From contig JAHLEZ010000003.1 of assembly GCA_020726505.1 (NCBI GenBank), forward strand, positions 4,030,001 to 4,094,000: a stretch of DNA of 64,000 nucleotides. Reading direction: 5' to 3'. Positions within the stretch are counted from its first letter, which is position 1. Every line of letters starts with the position of its first letter. Source of the stretch: Leptodontidium sp. MPI-SDFR-AT-0119 (taxonomy: Eukaryota; Ascomycota; Leotiomycetes; Helotiales; Leptodontidiaceae). The translations under genes were made by a program, and so were the position numbers. Positions 1 to 10,460 of this stretch are shown here, one piece after another. The notes beneath the pieces were generated by a model, which was not told the origin of the DNA, made no database searches, and saw only the letters and a program-made list of their open reading frames with translations.

Positions 1-360
1 AATATAGGTAGTGCCAGCGATATGCGTCGTTAAATGGAGGGTCTAAGTGCGGGGTCAGGTGAGGAACTAGATGATGATTTTTTCGACGAATACTAAATCA
101 ATTTGAATAGGATAAAGTGTGTACGTATTCTTAACACCTAAATACTTAATATCCGCGTTGTTTTAGTCGTATTTGTATGTATTTGTTAGTGTAATTGAAT
201 ATCTAAAGCTATCCGACGTTAATTCGCTTAAGTTCGCATCCTCGCTTTCGTATCCTCATTCTTAATAGTCATTACTAACTACATTTTTAAAGAGAGCCTA
301 TAATACTTTTGCTGTAGATTTAGGTGTAATAGTTTTATACTTCCCTGATACCTACGTTCC

Positions 361-1330
361 TGAAATGCGCACGTGCTCTGCGGGCAGCATCAGGGCCTGA
401 ACCTGACTTAATACATGCCCATTCTAGGAAATCTTAATAATCTATATGTTTATGCCTCTCCCTACGATAATGGCGACGAATATATACCTTTAAGTCTCTA
501 AAGCTCTCTTTAATTAGGTTTAAATCAGGAGAATATAGAGGTAGGAAAAGTAATAAGACCCCTCTTCTATCAAACTATACTTGAATCTCATCGATATTAA
601 AATAATAGATTAAGGCGTTATCAAGGACTACCACTGATCTAGAGGCAGGATATGCGTTATACAGTGGTAATAAGTCGTCAATTATGAAATCCGCAAACAT
701 GTCGCCTGTGCAAGTGCCTATAAAGGTTGTAAAAGTGATGTAGCCGTCCACGGTATATGCAGGGAGTACAGATACCCGTTCTCTACTTTGTAGCCACCTC
801 TTAACCACTGCTCTTGCTCCTGAATGGGACTAGCCATATTGACGATCTCCAGTCCTATCGTCGCTCCCAGATTCGTCTATACAAACGATTTGGTCCGCTG
901 TGTATTGCTGTAGTCGATATGCCCATTCTAAGCGTAGTTCCTGGTTTTGTTGAGCGGCGACGACCTTCAACTTCTTCCGAGTAATCTTGATTCTTGCTAA
1001 TATTCGTTGTACAGTGGTTCTAGCCACATTAACGTCAAATGCGTCCTTTAGAAAGTCTGCAATCTCGTCTTAGTACATCTATAGTCTCTCGTCCAAAAGT
1101 AGCTTAATTAACTACTCCATTTCCATAGAAACAATCTTCGCGGGACCCCTAGATCGTGGTAAAACAGGCAGATCATGCTCCAATCGTAGTTTATGATGAT
1201 ATACCGTTCGTTCAGTCGTCTTATATATATTGGCGATTAATTGTAAGTAGGCTCGGTCGAGTATAGCATCGGGGTCCCGAAGAGCATCTTCAATACGCGC
1301 CACTACGTCTATATCTAAACGAGGAGCCAT
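361..1330 (-). pseudogene. Decayed Tc1/mariner transposase
   Basis: Remnant of a DDE transposase of the Tc1/mariner superfamily, which cuts and pastes its own element at TA sites. Read on the minus strand, the blocks occur in order. A helix-turn-helix-rich N-terminus spans 1330-1112. A second DNA-binding segment runs from 1027 and ends in CIDESG, matching the first catalytic Asp motif. Next come LPAYTVDGY and VVVLDNA (808-575, second Asp). Last is LPLYSPDLNLI (about 550-510), matching the usual PPYSPDLNPIE motif with the third acidic residue. Several in-frame stops interrupt it and the surroundings are AT-rich, so it cannot make a working protein. I could not identify its terminal repeats. 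The superfamily is fairly sure; the exact family is not. Confidence 0.8.
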
Positions 1331-2582
1331 CAGAGTAACCTACAAATTAGTTCGTTAGAAAGCGCAACTGTTAAGCTTTAATTTGAGCTACTTACGACGT
1401 TGTTCTGACAATATTTAGTGGTGCTGTGTGAGGGGGCGCCGATATGAGAGATGGCGGGAGGGGGGCCGACGCGACTTTTCGTGAGGCTCGCTAAAAATCC
1501 GGATTGAAGCTAGTTATGGACATTGCTGTAACGTGTGTTAGTAATCCATTTTTGCAACCCCACCACTTTTGATTCTCTAGTTCCCCCCTCCACCATTTGC
1601 CATAAACGCGCCCTCACATATAACTTAATAACGTAACAACTAAAACACTTCGTAGAGGTATCAAATTAAAGCTGCCACTTTACGCTTTTAAATGATTTAA
1701 CTTTTATTATACCTAGAGTTATATTTGTTGAGTTGTAATTAAAGGGGCGGACAATGAGTATAAGCTTGAGTGCCTTTCCTTTCGAACCTAAAACCCGCCC
1801 CTTTTGAAATCATTTAACAACAACACCTCTAAGTAATAAGTGACTTATATTAAAATAAGTATTAGACTTTATATTTTAATTATTAAAAAAATCCTATGTT
1901 TTAAAGGCGAGTTGCGAGGGCAAAAGACGAAAATATGAATTTTACCCGCAAAAAAGTGAAGATGCGGCTCAAGAAAATTTACCTGCTTCGGGAGTTCCGC
2001 CCTTTTAATTATTACTCTACGAATACGCCTTCAAACATAATAAAAGTTAGATCATTTAAAAGCCTTTACCTTAATATTTAATTGCATCACTTTTTTATAT
2101 ATATAAACGTGGCGTTGAGAACGCAGGAGGTAGGGGCCAAAATCGCTGAGGGGTGGACTTGATTTTTTGAAGGGGGTGCCCCGCCTTTTGGTTACTAACA
2201 CACGTTATGCAAACGGTTGTAAGGCGCGCTACCGATCTCAACGCTACATACAGTACTGTGCCCAGGTAGGTACAGTTTGCGGGGTTACAGCACTTACCCA
2301 CCCTGCCACCTACCTACTGTCCCGTCCTACGCTGCCCCAGCTGTTGGTTCTGCACCGATCAACACCGAAGCCTGGCCTTTTCACACCCCGCAACAGCCAG
2401 CCGTGCCCGGTCCCTCGAAAGTCATCCCAATCTATGATTCAAATACAAGTACAGGGCAGGACATTATAGCAAAGTGAAGCACGAGGAACGAGTGGCGAGA
2501 ACCGATCACCGAGCCCCCTCGTCAGATCTCTCAGCTCCATCCACTACCCATCATCCATTGTCATCATACCATCCTCTAGTCG
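1331..2582. other. AT-rich flank and 5' region of the regulator gene
   Basis: No gene is supported here. Positions 1500-2130 are strongly AT-rich and look mutated like the transposase remnant beside them. A short inverted repeat (AAAGGGGCGG near 1740 and CCGCCCCTTT near 1798) flanks about 50 bp and may be part of another degraded element. At about 2160 base composition changes sharply to normal. Positions 2160-2582 probably hold the promoter and 5' leader of the next gene. Confidence 0.5.
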
Positions 2583-5427
2583 ATGGTCGTCACCATGGAA
2601 GAAGACACCGTGATGAGGGGCGATGAGTTGGCCTGCAACGCTGCCCATGTTTCTGTACCTCGAAAGCCAAAGAGGGTTGCCGCTGCTTGCGATCGCTGTC
2701 GACGACAAAAGCTACGGGTTGGTTATTATCTTCTCTCGGTGCCCGCGGAGGGCCGCGTTTTTGATGGAAGATACTCACTCACCTGCTTTCTAGTGTGATA
2801 GCGAGAGACCCTGTGCTTTGTGTGTACGCTCCTCTCTCCCGTGCGTCAGCGAGGGAGTAGGTCGGAAACGGTATGTTACATCACGTTTCTGTCCTAGAAA
2901 CGCAGCATGAACTTCCCAGAACACACTACAGCGATAAATTGGGTACACTCCCTGACTTCTGACCAGCAAACCTCGACATGAACAACCCCGAAATGAACGT
3001 CCCCCAAAGCCCCAAGCCCCCGTTACCATCGATGAGAATAGCCCTGGAATTACGGTGCTTAACTTGCGAGCAGGTCCAGCGCCAAGTACCATCCCTGGAT
3101 CTGAATTGCTATCCGATCAGCCTGTTGAAGAATCAACCTTGACACCCGAGAGTAACACTTCTCAGGGACGTCGAGAGCGTTTAAATGGTCCACATCTGAA
3201 ACAATACTCCCAGTCAAGCTCTACCATAGGTCTTTCTCAAGAGGTGCTCGCCGCCAGATTTTCCACTGCCCAACAAAATTTGCGCTAACTAGGCTACGTA
3301 GGTCTTCAAGCAGTTCTCGAACGTACCACTTGAGAGCCATGAAACCGGTGCTCTTCCCGGGGGAGCCCCAAACTTGCAGCATGTCGACCGCCAGGTGCAA
3401 GTCGTCGAAGTGGTTGGCATTGAACTCCCTCCCAAACACGTTATGGATTCGCTTTTGGGCATCTATCTGAATTCAGTCCATTGGTTCATGGCTGTTCTCG
3501 ACGAGGAATCATTTCAGAGCGAGTATAATGTAATTGCTGTCACAGGACTTGCATCTCACAGACAGTTTCGCTTTCTGATGGTCCTCCTAGTAGTTCTGTC
3601 GATGGGAGCAAGATACGCAAACCAGCAGAAGGATCCAGTCTTCTTAGATGTGGACTTGGAAGGTTTGCAGACAAGACTATTGGCCAAAGTCCGAGAGAAT
3701 ATGGACAATCTCCTCGATGAGGGTGAGATCGAATCTGTGCAGATCTGTATACTATTGAGCTCCCATTACCTCTACCATGGTCGGCCCAATCTGGCATTTA
3801 TCACCCTTGGCACAGGTGTGAAGAGTGCACAGGCGATGGGTTTGCACAACGAAGCAACCTGGAACCAAGTATCAACGGTAGCAATTGAGATCCGACGGCG
3901 GGTGTGGTTAGCTCTATACGTTTTCGATCGGTATGTGCTCCTTCTCTACGAAAGTGCCTAGTTAATAAAATGACCTAGCTTTGCATCGATAGTATTCGGG
4001 CGTCCTTGTTCTATCCGAGACGCCGATTTTGAGGTCAGCATGCCCCAGGGACTCGGTGGAACAACGGCCCACCACCCCCATCTCTCGTCCTTTGAGGATC
4101 TCGACGATGGTAAGAGACAACAAGTAACTACATTCTCGTACCAACGGTACAAATATCGGCTCTATGAAATTGCATCGCCTATCATCGGGGACATATATTT
4201 CCATCACGGGTCATCTTTTGCCATGATTGCAACCAAAGTTCAGAATATCCACGATCAATTAATCGCATGGTCTGCCAACCTACCACCGGAGCTTCGACTT
4301 GCCGGCACTTCCGCCGATAACTCGTTCCAGGAACCGGTTGGCTCCCCAATAGCCATGACATTTCGACTCCAGGCTCTGGCACTGCAATTGGCGTATGACA
4401 ACATTCTTATCTTGCTGCACCGTCCTCTTCTGTCCCACAACGCCGAGAACATCGCAACTCAGAACCTGTCTGATCTCCTGGCAGCGGAAACAGGTCATGG
4501 GCGCGTTAGCGGTCTCAGAAGCGGCTCGAGAACGCCCAATTCGCCCTTCACCATTTCCACACTCAGCAAGAGCCAATGCTGGGAGTCGGCATACAGAACC
4601 TCTACTCTGAGCCAGCACGAAACCCTTCTCCGTAGAGCGTTGGAAACGCACGCTGCGTCATACATCGGCATTCACATGTTCACAGCTGGCACAATTCTCA
4701 GTATCGTCGCCCTTTCACGGCCTCTGTCTTCTCGCGCACAGATGTCCAAAAGAGCCATTGCGAGAGTCATCCGCATGTCAAATATGCTGGGCCGCTACAA
4801 TAAGCTGGCTGCACAGAGCGAGCGGATATTGGAAGAGTTCGTGAGGCTTGTGCTAGCAAAGGAGATGGCTGCTATTCTCTCAGACGATGGCCGGGGCAGT
4901 CGGCATGGTCAAGGGCAGGGGCAATTGCACGCAGCAAGCGCGGAAGGGACCACCTCCATACCTTCTACGCCGATGGGTGTGATGAGCGCTGCAAATTCAG
5001 GGACGAGTAACGTGCAAACGCAATCTCTGGATAGCGGTGGAGGAGCTGTGGTGCAAGACCCATTCTTCGCGTTTAGTGACCCCGACTTTGCAGCTTTCAC
5101 TCAATATGACATGGCGTCTTTTGATAACGTCGATTTCAACGAGGGTATATCATCCATGCGACAAGGTTCGTCTCCTCTCTCTCTGCTACAGCTCGTGTTC
5201 GAGATCTAACTTGTTCGATAACAGTCATTCGCGATAATTCCAATGACACCTCGGGGTATCGCGCGCCTAACGTACCAGATATGAATGGAGCTCATATTAT
5301 GCTTGGTGGTGCCGATTACACTAGGTCTGAGAATACTTTTGAGGCATCCGGAGGGATTAGAGATCCGGGTCAAATGTGGGTGTGGAATACAAGTCCGCTA
5401 AACTTTACTGAAGGTCCTCTAATGTAA
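2583..5427 (+). CDS. Zn2Cys6 transcription factor with fungal_trans domain
   Basis: Six exons: 2583-2717, 2794-2870, 2967-3243, 3302-3930, 3979-5165, 5225-5427, giving 835 aa. The N-terminus carries a Zn2Cys6 binuclear cluster (CDRC, six residues, C, then CALC and a final C, about residues 36-63). It is split by the first intron exactly before the third Cys. A middle-homology domain (PF04082 type) follows, with the hallmark FGRPCSIRDADFEV at the junction of exons 4 and 5. Such proteins are nuclear DNA-binding regulators, usually of metabolic or transport genes; the target is unknown. ATG 2595 has a better context (caccATGg) than ATG 2583 and may be the true start. The 48-nt intron at 3931-3978 is the only junction that restores the conserved motif. 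The gene borders transposon debris on both sides but is intact. Confidence 0.85.
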
Positions 5428-5747
5428 GACGGCTCATTACTAAGAGGTGTTTAGCTACAAGTATATGATTATAAGTGTAGTTAAAGAATAAATGGTAAGA
5501 ATTTAATACTTTGATAATCTTAAGCTGGCTCGTTAATAAAACCTTAGAATTAAATTTAGTGATCCGACTTGTTCACTAAGTAAGCCTTAGGACTAGATTA
5601 TTCTAAGTCCTCGTAGAGTATCCCGAGAGAAAAGAAACCCCCCTCGAGAGACTTCTTATGACTAGAAAAGCTTATTATCTAAATACAAAATTCTTAGTTA
5701 CGGAGAAGCTAGAAAGAAGTTAAACATTCCTTTGGTTATCTGAGGAT

Positions 5748-6376
5748 TGAAAGGCTTTAAGGGGAACTCGAATGACTAACAGATATAATTTGATATCGTT
5801 CGAAGCGGTCAACTAAGCCACCTTCTAGACTCAAAAACAATGGACTTTAGCTTTAGCTATCAAGAGGAATTAACATAGCTTTAAGAATCCGAAATCACGA
5901 AGCATGGATTGCATTTGTCTTCGGAATTGTTACCTTAGCCGAGATGTATGAGGATCGTAGCAGACATTCGAGGCTAGCCAAATTCGTCTCCAGTGAAGCG
6001 ATAACTCTTCAGGTAGGTATAGCCTTCCCTCTATGAATGAGAGCCTGTTCCAAGTCCCTAAATCATTTCAGAACATTAATTTTAAGGAAAATCTGAGCTA
6101 GGATTTGATCAAGCCTTAATTTTAATCTTCAAGGTGAATTGCATAGGGAGGAAAGCAACTCGCTTCATCGGAGACGATTTTGGCCAGCCTCGATTTGACC
6201 AATCCACAGGGCGCTGCAGTAATCAATCACCCAAAAGCGAAAGATGTCTATTTTTGCATTCATAATACTAAAGTACCATCAGCAGGAGTCATTGCCAGTT
6301 GGGGATGGAGCAAGGGTACTTAGGTGACTAATTGTAGGTATCAACAGTCACGTGGTCCAAGGCAGCGACAGGGCTT
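5748..6376 (+). repeat. Dispersed repeat, copy A (RIP-like, interrupted)
   Basis: About 400 bp of this stretch matches copy B at 19460-19850 in the same orientation. Shared landmarks include AAGCCACCTT, GAATCCGAAATCACGAAGCA, TGCAGTAATCAATCAC and CAACAGTCACGTGGTCCAAG. Where the two differ, copy A usually has T or A where copy B has C or G. That is the direction expected if copy A was hit by C-to-T mutation on both strands. Copy A is split by a 224-bp inverted-repeat element. No coding capacity is visible. The bases on either side (5428-5747 and 6377-6738) are AT-rich and show no gene. Confidence 0.8.
5969..6192. mobile_element. 224-bp MITE-like element with 32-bp terminal inverted repeats
   Basis: The first 32 bases (5969-6000, starting CGAGGCTAGCC) are the reverse complement of the last 32 (6161-6192) with four mismatches. 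The element is flanked by ATT on both sides (5966-5968 and 6193-6195), read as a 3-bp target duplication. Copy B of the surrounding repeat runs straight through this point with a single ATT, so the empty site is visible in the same window. It has no ORF and is a non-autonomous DNA transposon. A 3-bp duplication is compatible with PIF/Harbinger or CACTA-type transposases, but the family is not determined. Confidence 0.85.
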
Positions 6377-6738
6377 CCTAAGCTCTTGATTCACTATCCA
6401 TTCGTAACCATTAGAATCGTGCCATGGGTCTTTTATACGCTGAATTGCGCCTCTCTCTTTGACTGTATACCCGCTCTAGAGAGAGGTTCTGTGTGGCAGA
6501 CAGGTCACGTGTGGGTTGTACATGATATCCAAGCAAAGTTGGTATTAAACTACTTCCTGCTTTTCAACCCGAGCCTTATCTCTCTATCTTTGTATCCTAA
6601 GTTGCAAATCGACATTATGCTTCTATTTTGAGGCCTATTTTCTCGTCCTGTCACACTTTCTCCCATTCCTACATTATCAGTTCACAATTCTGTTGGCAAA
6701 TTTGTGTCAGCAACTCGTAGGTTCGATCACCAAACTTC

Positions 6739-9693
6739 CTATGATAGTTTTGATGCAGACAGTGCATACTCATCCTCCCCCTCTTCAAAACTGGAGTGGG
6801 AAGACCTGGACGGAGTCATGCTAAATGCTCCAAAGGAATTTAAGGTGGAGGCATTATCGCTTTTGCCGACTGACTCAGTCAACGCAGTTGCATATCCACG
6901 CCAGTGACTACTTCTTTCTAATCCAAGCTCTTGTGACCAACCCGTGCCAAGATGATACCAAGGAGTTGATACAGAGCTTTCTCCAGTCGCCATGGATGAT
7001 CCTTCGAGTGTCCCACTCAATAATTGGAAGTTCACCTGACTTTCTCGATTTTCTTGCTTTTGGCCTTCTTGGTCCTATCTATTACTTCTGTTGTATTTCA
7101 TATTACTACTGTTCCTTTGCTCTTGGGACCTGCAATGCATACCTTGTAATGGCAAAGGATTACTTTGAGAACGCAAGTTTGTGGCATAATCCGATTTGGA
7201 GAATTCCGCGCTCTTCAGAAATGTGGCTCCCCCGTGCTTCCGGATAAATCCGCGTCCAGGAGTTATTTCAGCCCCGCCAGGGTAATCCATAGAGTCTATA
7301 ACTTTCAGTGTCACTGTGGTATCTCTCAAGCCGATCTCCTCCCTAGATATATTAACCACAATAAAACTTTTCGGGACGAACACTCGTTCATGGTTAGTTG
7401 GATTCTGGTAGGCACGAATTCTGTGTTTCGGAAGAGGAAGAACTCTTGATCGGTCAATAGTGGCTAGGGCGTTGCTAGGAATAAAATTTGACGGTGATCC
7501 GGTGTCAAAAGCAACGAGAGTCTCTGCCACATTCCCATCTGTGGCTTTAACAGCAACAAGTGTTCTGTAATCGTTTTCTTCTTCACCCTCATCTTCATTT
7601 TCACTCAACTCTCCGGAACGGCTTTATCCATCCGCTTCGACCACCAACAACTTCTTTGGAGCGGGGCGTCTTTCAGTGATTTTGTTTGAACTGTCGTTTT
7701 CATTTATGGCTTTTCGAATTCCTTCGTTGGACAGTTCTCGGGGAAAGTTCTTGCTGGTCTGGCTATCGAGTTGGCTGCCAATAAACTTGTTCTTATCGTC
7801 AGCTACCATACACTTAAGACTAGTCTCAGAGGCGATCGTCTCTGAATTTGGCACTGGGCCTAAAGTCGGGGCTTCACACTGGCCGCGAACTGATCCCTCT
7901 TTGTGATCGGTGTCAGGGATATCATCCATTCTTGTCAATAATGAAAGGGGAAGTCGCCCATCGATATCCCTGGGAGGCAGGTGAGCAGATTGATCATCAA
8001 TGTTGTCCGGTATTGAAGGGCCTGGAGCTTCTGGAAATTGATCCTGTAGTGGCTTAAATTGACCTTCAGTCGGCACACTGTCAGAAAAGGTGTCCTTCTG
8101 CTTTCTTGGTAAGTGGAAGCTTCTAGTGCTACTGGCTAAATCCTCAGCGACGCTGAGATTGCTCTCTATGCACCCTAGTACGTTTGAATTAGGTGATTTG
8201 AGTCTCGTATCAGCAGCGGTTTGTTGCAGATAAGAGTCATCCAAAACGTCGCTAGGAATGGGGCGAAATTTCTCTTCCTCTGCATCTGCAGGAGTTACTG
8301 GCGCGTGACGCGAGTTCATGGAGTCAGGATGGCCTATTTTTGAAGAGTCATTTGAATCCGGTGCGGCCATAGATACCGTGTAGCTGGTGTCGTTACTCTG
8401 GTTGTCCTGAAGAAGATTTGTGGATGTGACGTAAGTTATTGGCCTGCAAGCTGGATGCTCCAGCAATGTGTTCCATATTACAATTGAAACAGATAAAATG
8501 AGCACTGTTGAGTAGCCTCGGTATACTCCATCGACTTTCACACTCTTCGCCAGGCCAGGGAAAGAAGCAATTCAACGCCAACAGGCTTCGACACTAGGGA
8601 ACTGCTGATCTTCGTCTGGCTCTAAAGAAACGAGCGTATGTGGGACCTTAAGATCTTGCGTAGACTCGCACGATTCGTTGTCCTGGGAGCTGGGAGCGGT
8701 AGAGTTCCTGGTTTCCGTATCTGATGAGGTCAAAGAGGCCCCTGGCTGCTTCTCCTGAGCCACCCTTTCATCCAGGGCTTCACAACTTAGACTCATCAAA
8801 TCAAGCCAAGTCTCAGGAGCTACATAACTCGGATCGCCTAGCAGATTGCCGATCGGCTCTGCCAAGCAAGCTCTGGAAAACTTGCCACATCAAGCGGACT
8901 GCGTTTGCACAACTGGATGGGAATTTCTGTCGGATGTGTGCAGTTACTAATATGAATTGGAGTACTACGCCACTCAAGATACTTCCCATTCGGACATCTT
9001 TCCTTTCGTCTTTGCATCACGATGCGAAACACTTCACTGTGAAGAATTGAGGCGGAAAAGGCGCACGCACATATTGACCCAGTTCTCCAGGACTTCAATG
9101 ACTCAATTCTTTAAGTACTCACAATGCCCATGTTGACTGCCGATGGGCATTTATATATCCATGTCCTGCGTAATACAATACAAAATGAACAAATTGTCCT
9201 TGGAATCAAAATCGTTGATGAAATTTCAGGCCTGGGACATCAAGAGATTGTGAGATTTCGCATTCGCACGAATTTCCCAATTCTCCTTGTGGAACCCGTA
9301 TTGAAACTCAAAAACATCGCCCAGTTTGTTGAACTCTGGATCCACTCCCAAGGCATCGTGTTCTCAGTGCATCATAGCAATATTCACAGAACGATAGCGA
9401 GAAGTTCCATGGTTTAGAAAGGACGAGCGTACAGCCTAAAGGAGATAAGCACATGTCCATCTCAGAGCTAAGCAGGTAACATACAGCCTCAACATTCTTA
9501 GCAAAAGCTTCCAAACCGCGCATACGCCATCCTATTTTTGACGTATCATGTGTCGGAAATAGGGAAGCTTCCGCATTGAGCTTATACTGTGCAGCTACTG
9601 TACATTCGCAACATGTGACTCTGGAACTTTGGGACTTGTCTCTGCAAGGCTTGACTCGCCACCATGAGATGAAGAAGACGCAGATGCAGCCAT
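6739..9693 (-). pseudogene. Disabled fungal caspase-like gene with retropepsin-like C-terminus
   Basis: Minus-strand remnant of a fungal caspase-like protein (peptidase C14 fold). The start is probably the ATG at 9693, and a likely intron (gtatgttac...tttag) lies near 9430-9480. Recognisable blocks are VNIAMMH (about 9375), LGVDPEFNKL, YGFHKENW, DSKDNLFIL and YYAGHG with the catalytic His motif (9175-9158). IEVLENW (9099) and FSASILHSEV follow. The segment that should carry the catalytic Cys (DCC-type) is missing between about 9130 and 9099. Damage includes TGA where Trp is expected (9364-9366 and 8572-8574), a TGA at 9226-9228, frameshifts near 9177 and 9065, and stops at 7624-7626 and 7075-7077. 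The tail keeps one frame from 8865 to 6739. It contains a hydrophobic segment (about 8500) and a retropepsin-like DTGSPSNFIP (from 7506). Whether the tail was always part of the same protein is inferred from the shared frame. Confidence 0.75.
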
Positions 9694-10460
9694 CACCTCT
9701 GGGGGACAATTTAGTCAGCCTCAAACACTATCAAAAAGTTCTTTAGGGGATGGATAATGCAGTCGCAAAAAAGGGCATTTGCTTCGGACCACTATAATTA
9801 CTGGGTCTAAATGATTCGAAAAGGATGACGACATTACGACCCTGTGCCCGGCAATTCCTATCCACTAAGCTCCACTTTCCCATGCAGTTGGCCTCTTTGC
9901 GATGTGCAACAAAAGAGAAAGCTGTTAGTCTCCTTCATCTCACGTGACGTAATATACCCGAAGAATCTACACCTCAACTGTAGCAATTGCGAATTCCAGA
10001 TAAGATATCGTCACACGAGCTCTGCACAATGTAGTTCGCGTGGCCCTGTCTCGGATTTTGTTACTATTTGACCATCCTGTCCTCATTTCCACATCCGAAA
10101 AACAGGCCGGTATATTATTTATAAATCTGTCTCTCTCGAGTCGTGGCCATCGGCCCCGAATCTCCGAAGGTACTCATCCTGTACGTCGTACGGCAAGACT
10201 AACTTAATAGCTCGTCTGGGTGAGTAGTAGGGTTGAGATTATTCTAATATCACGGGTCGGCAGTGATATGGTCAATCGAATGGTTTGCCTCAATACAAGA
10301 AGAACAATCTAAAGAGAGAAGAAGAAGAGTCCGTACGGCAACCAGAAGGGGCCGTACGGTGTGTTGTTGCCAGAGCAACGCAGGTGCCTTTAAGACCTAA
10401 AGCACCAAGTCCTTCCACGGGTCTTAATCCGTTACACTATGCATCATGCAACTCTCTCTA
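9694..10460. other. Intergenic, no gene seen
   Basis: No ORF here resembles a protein, and no tRNA or repeat was recognised. It separates the start of the caspase-like pseudogene from the 3' end of the first HET gene and may hold regulatory sequence for the former. Confidence 0.4.

Noticed and set aside
1740..1806. Inverted repeat AAAGGGGCGG / CCGCCCCTTT
   Set aside because: Only 10 bp with no target duplication; too little to call an element.
9124..9417. Plus-strand ORF of 97 codons
   Set aside because: Lies antisense to the recognisable caspase-like blocks on the minus strand.
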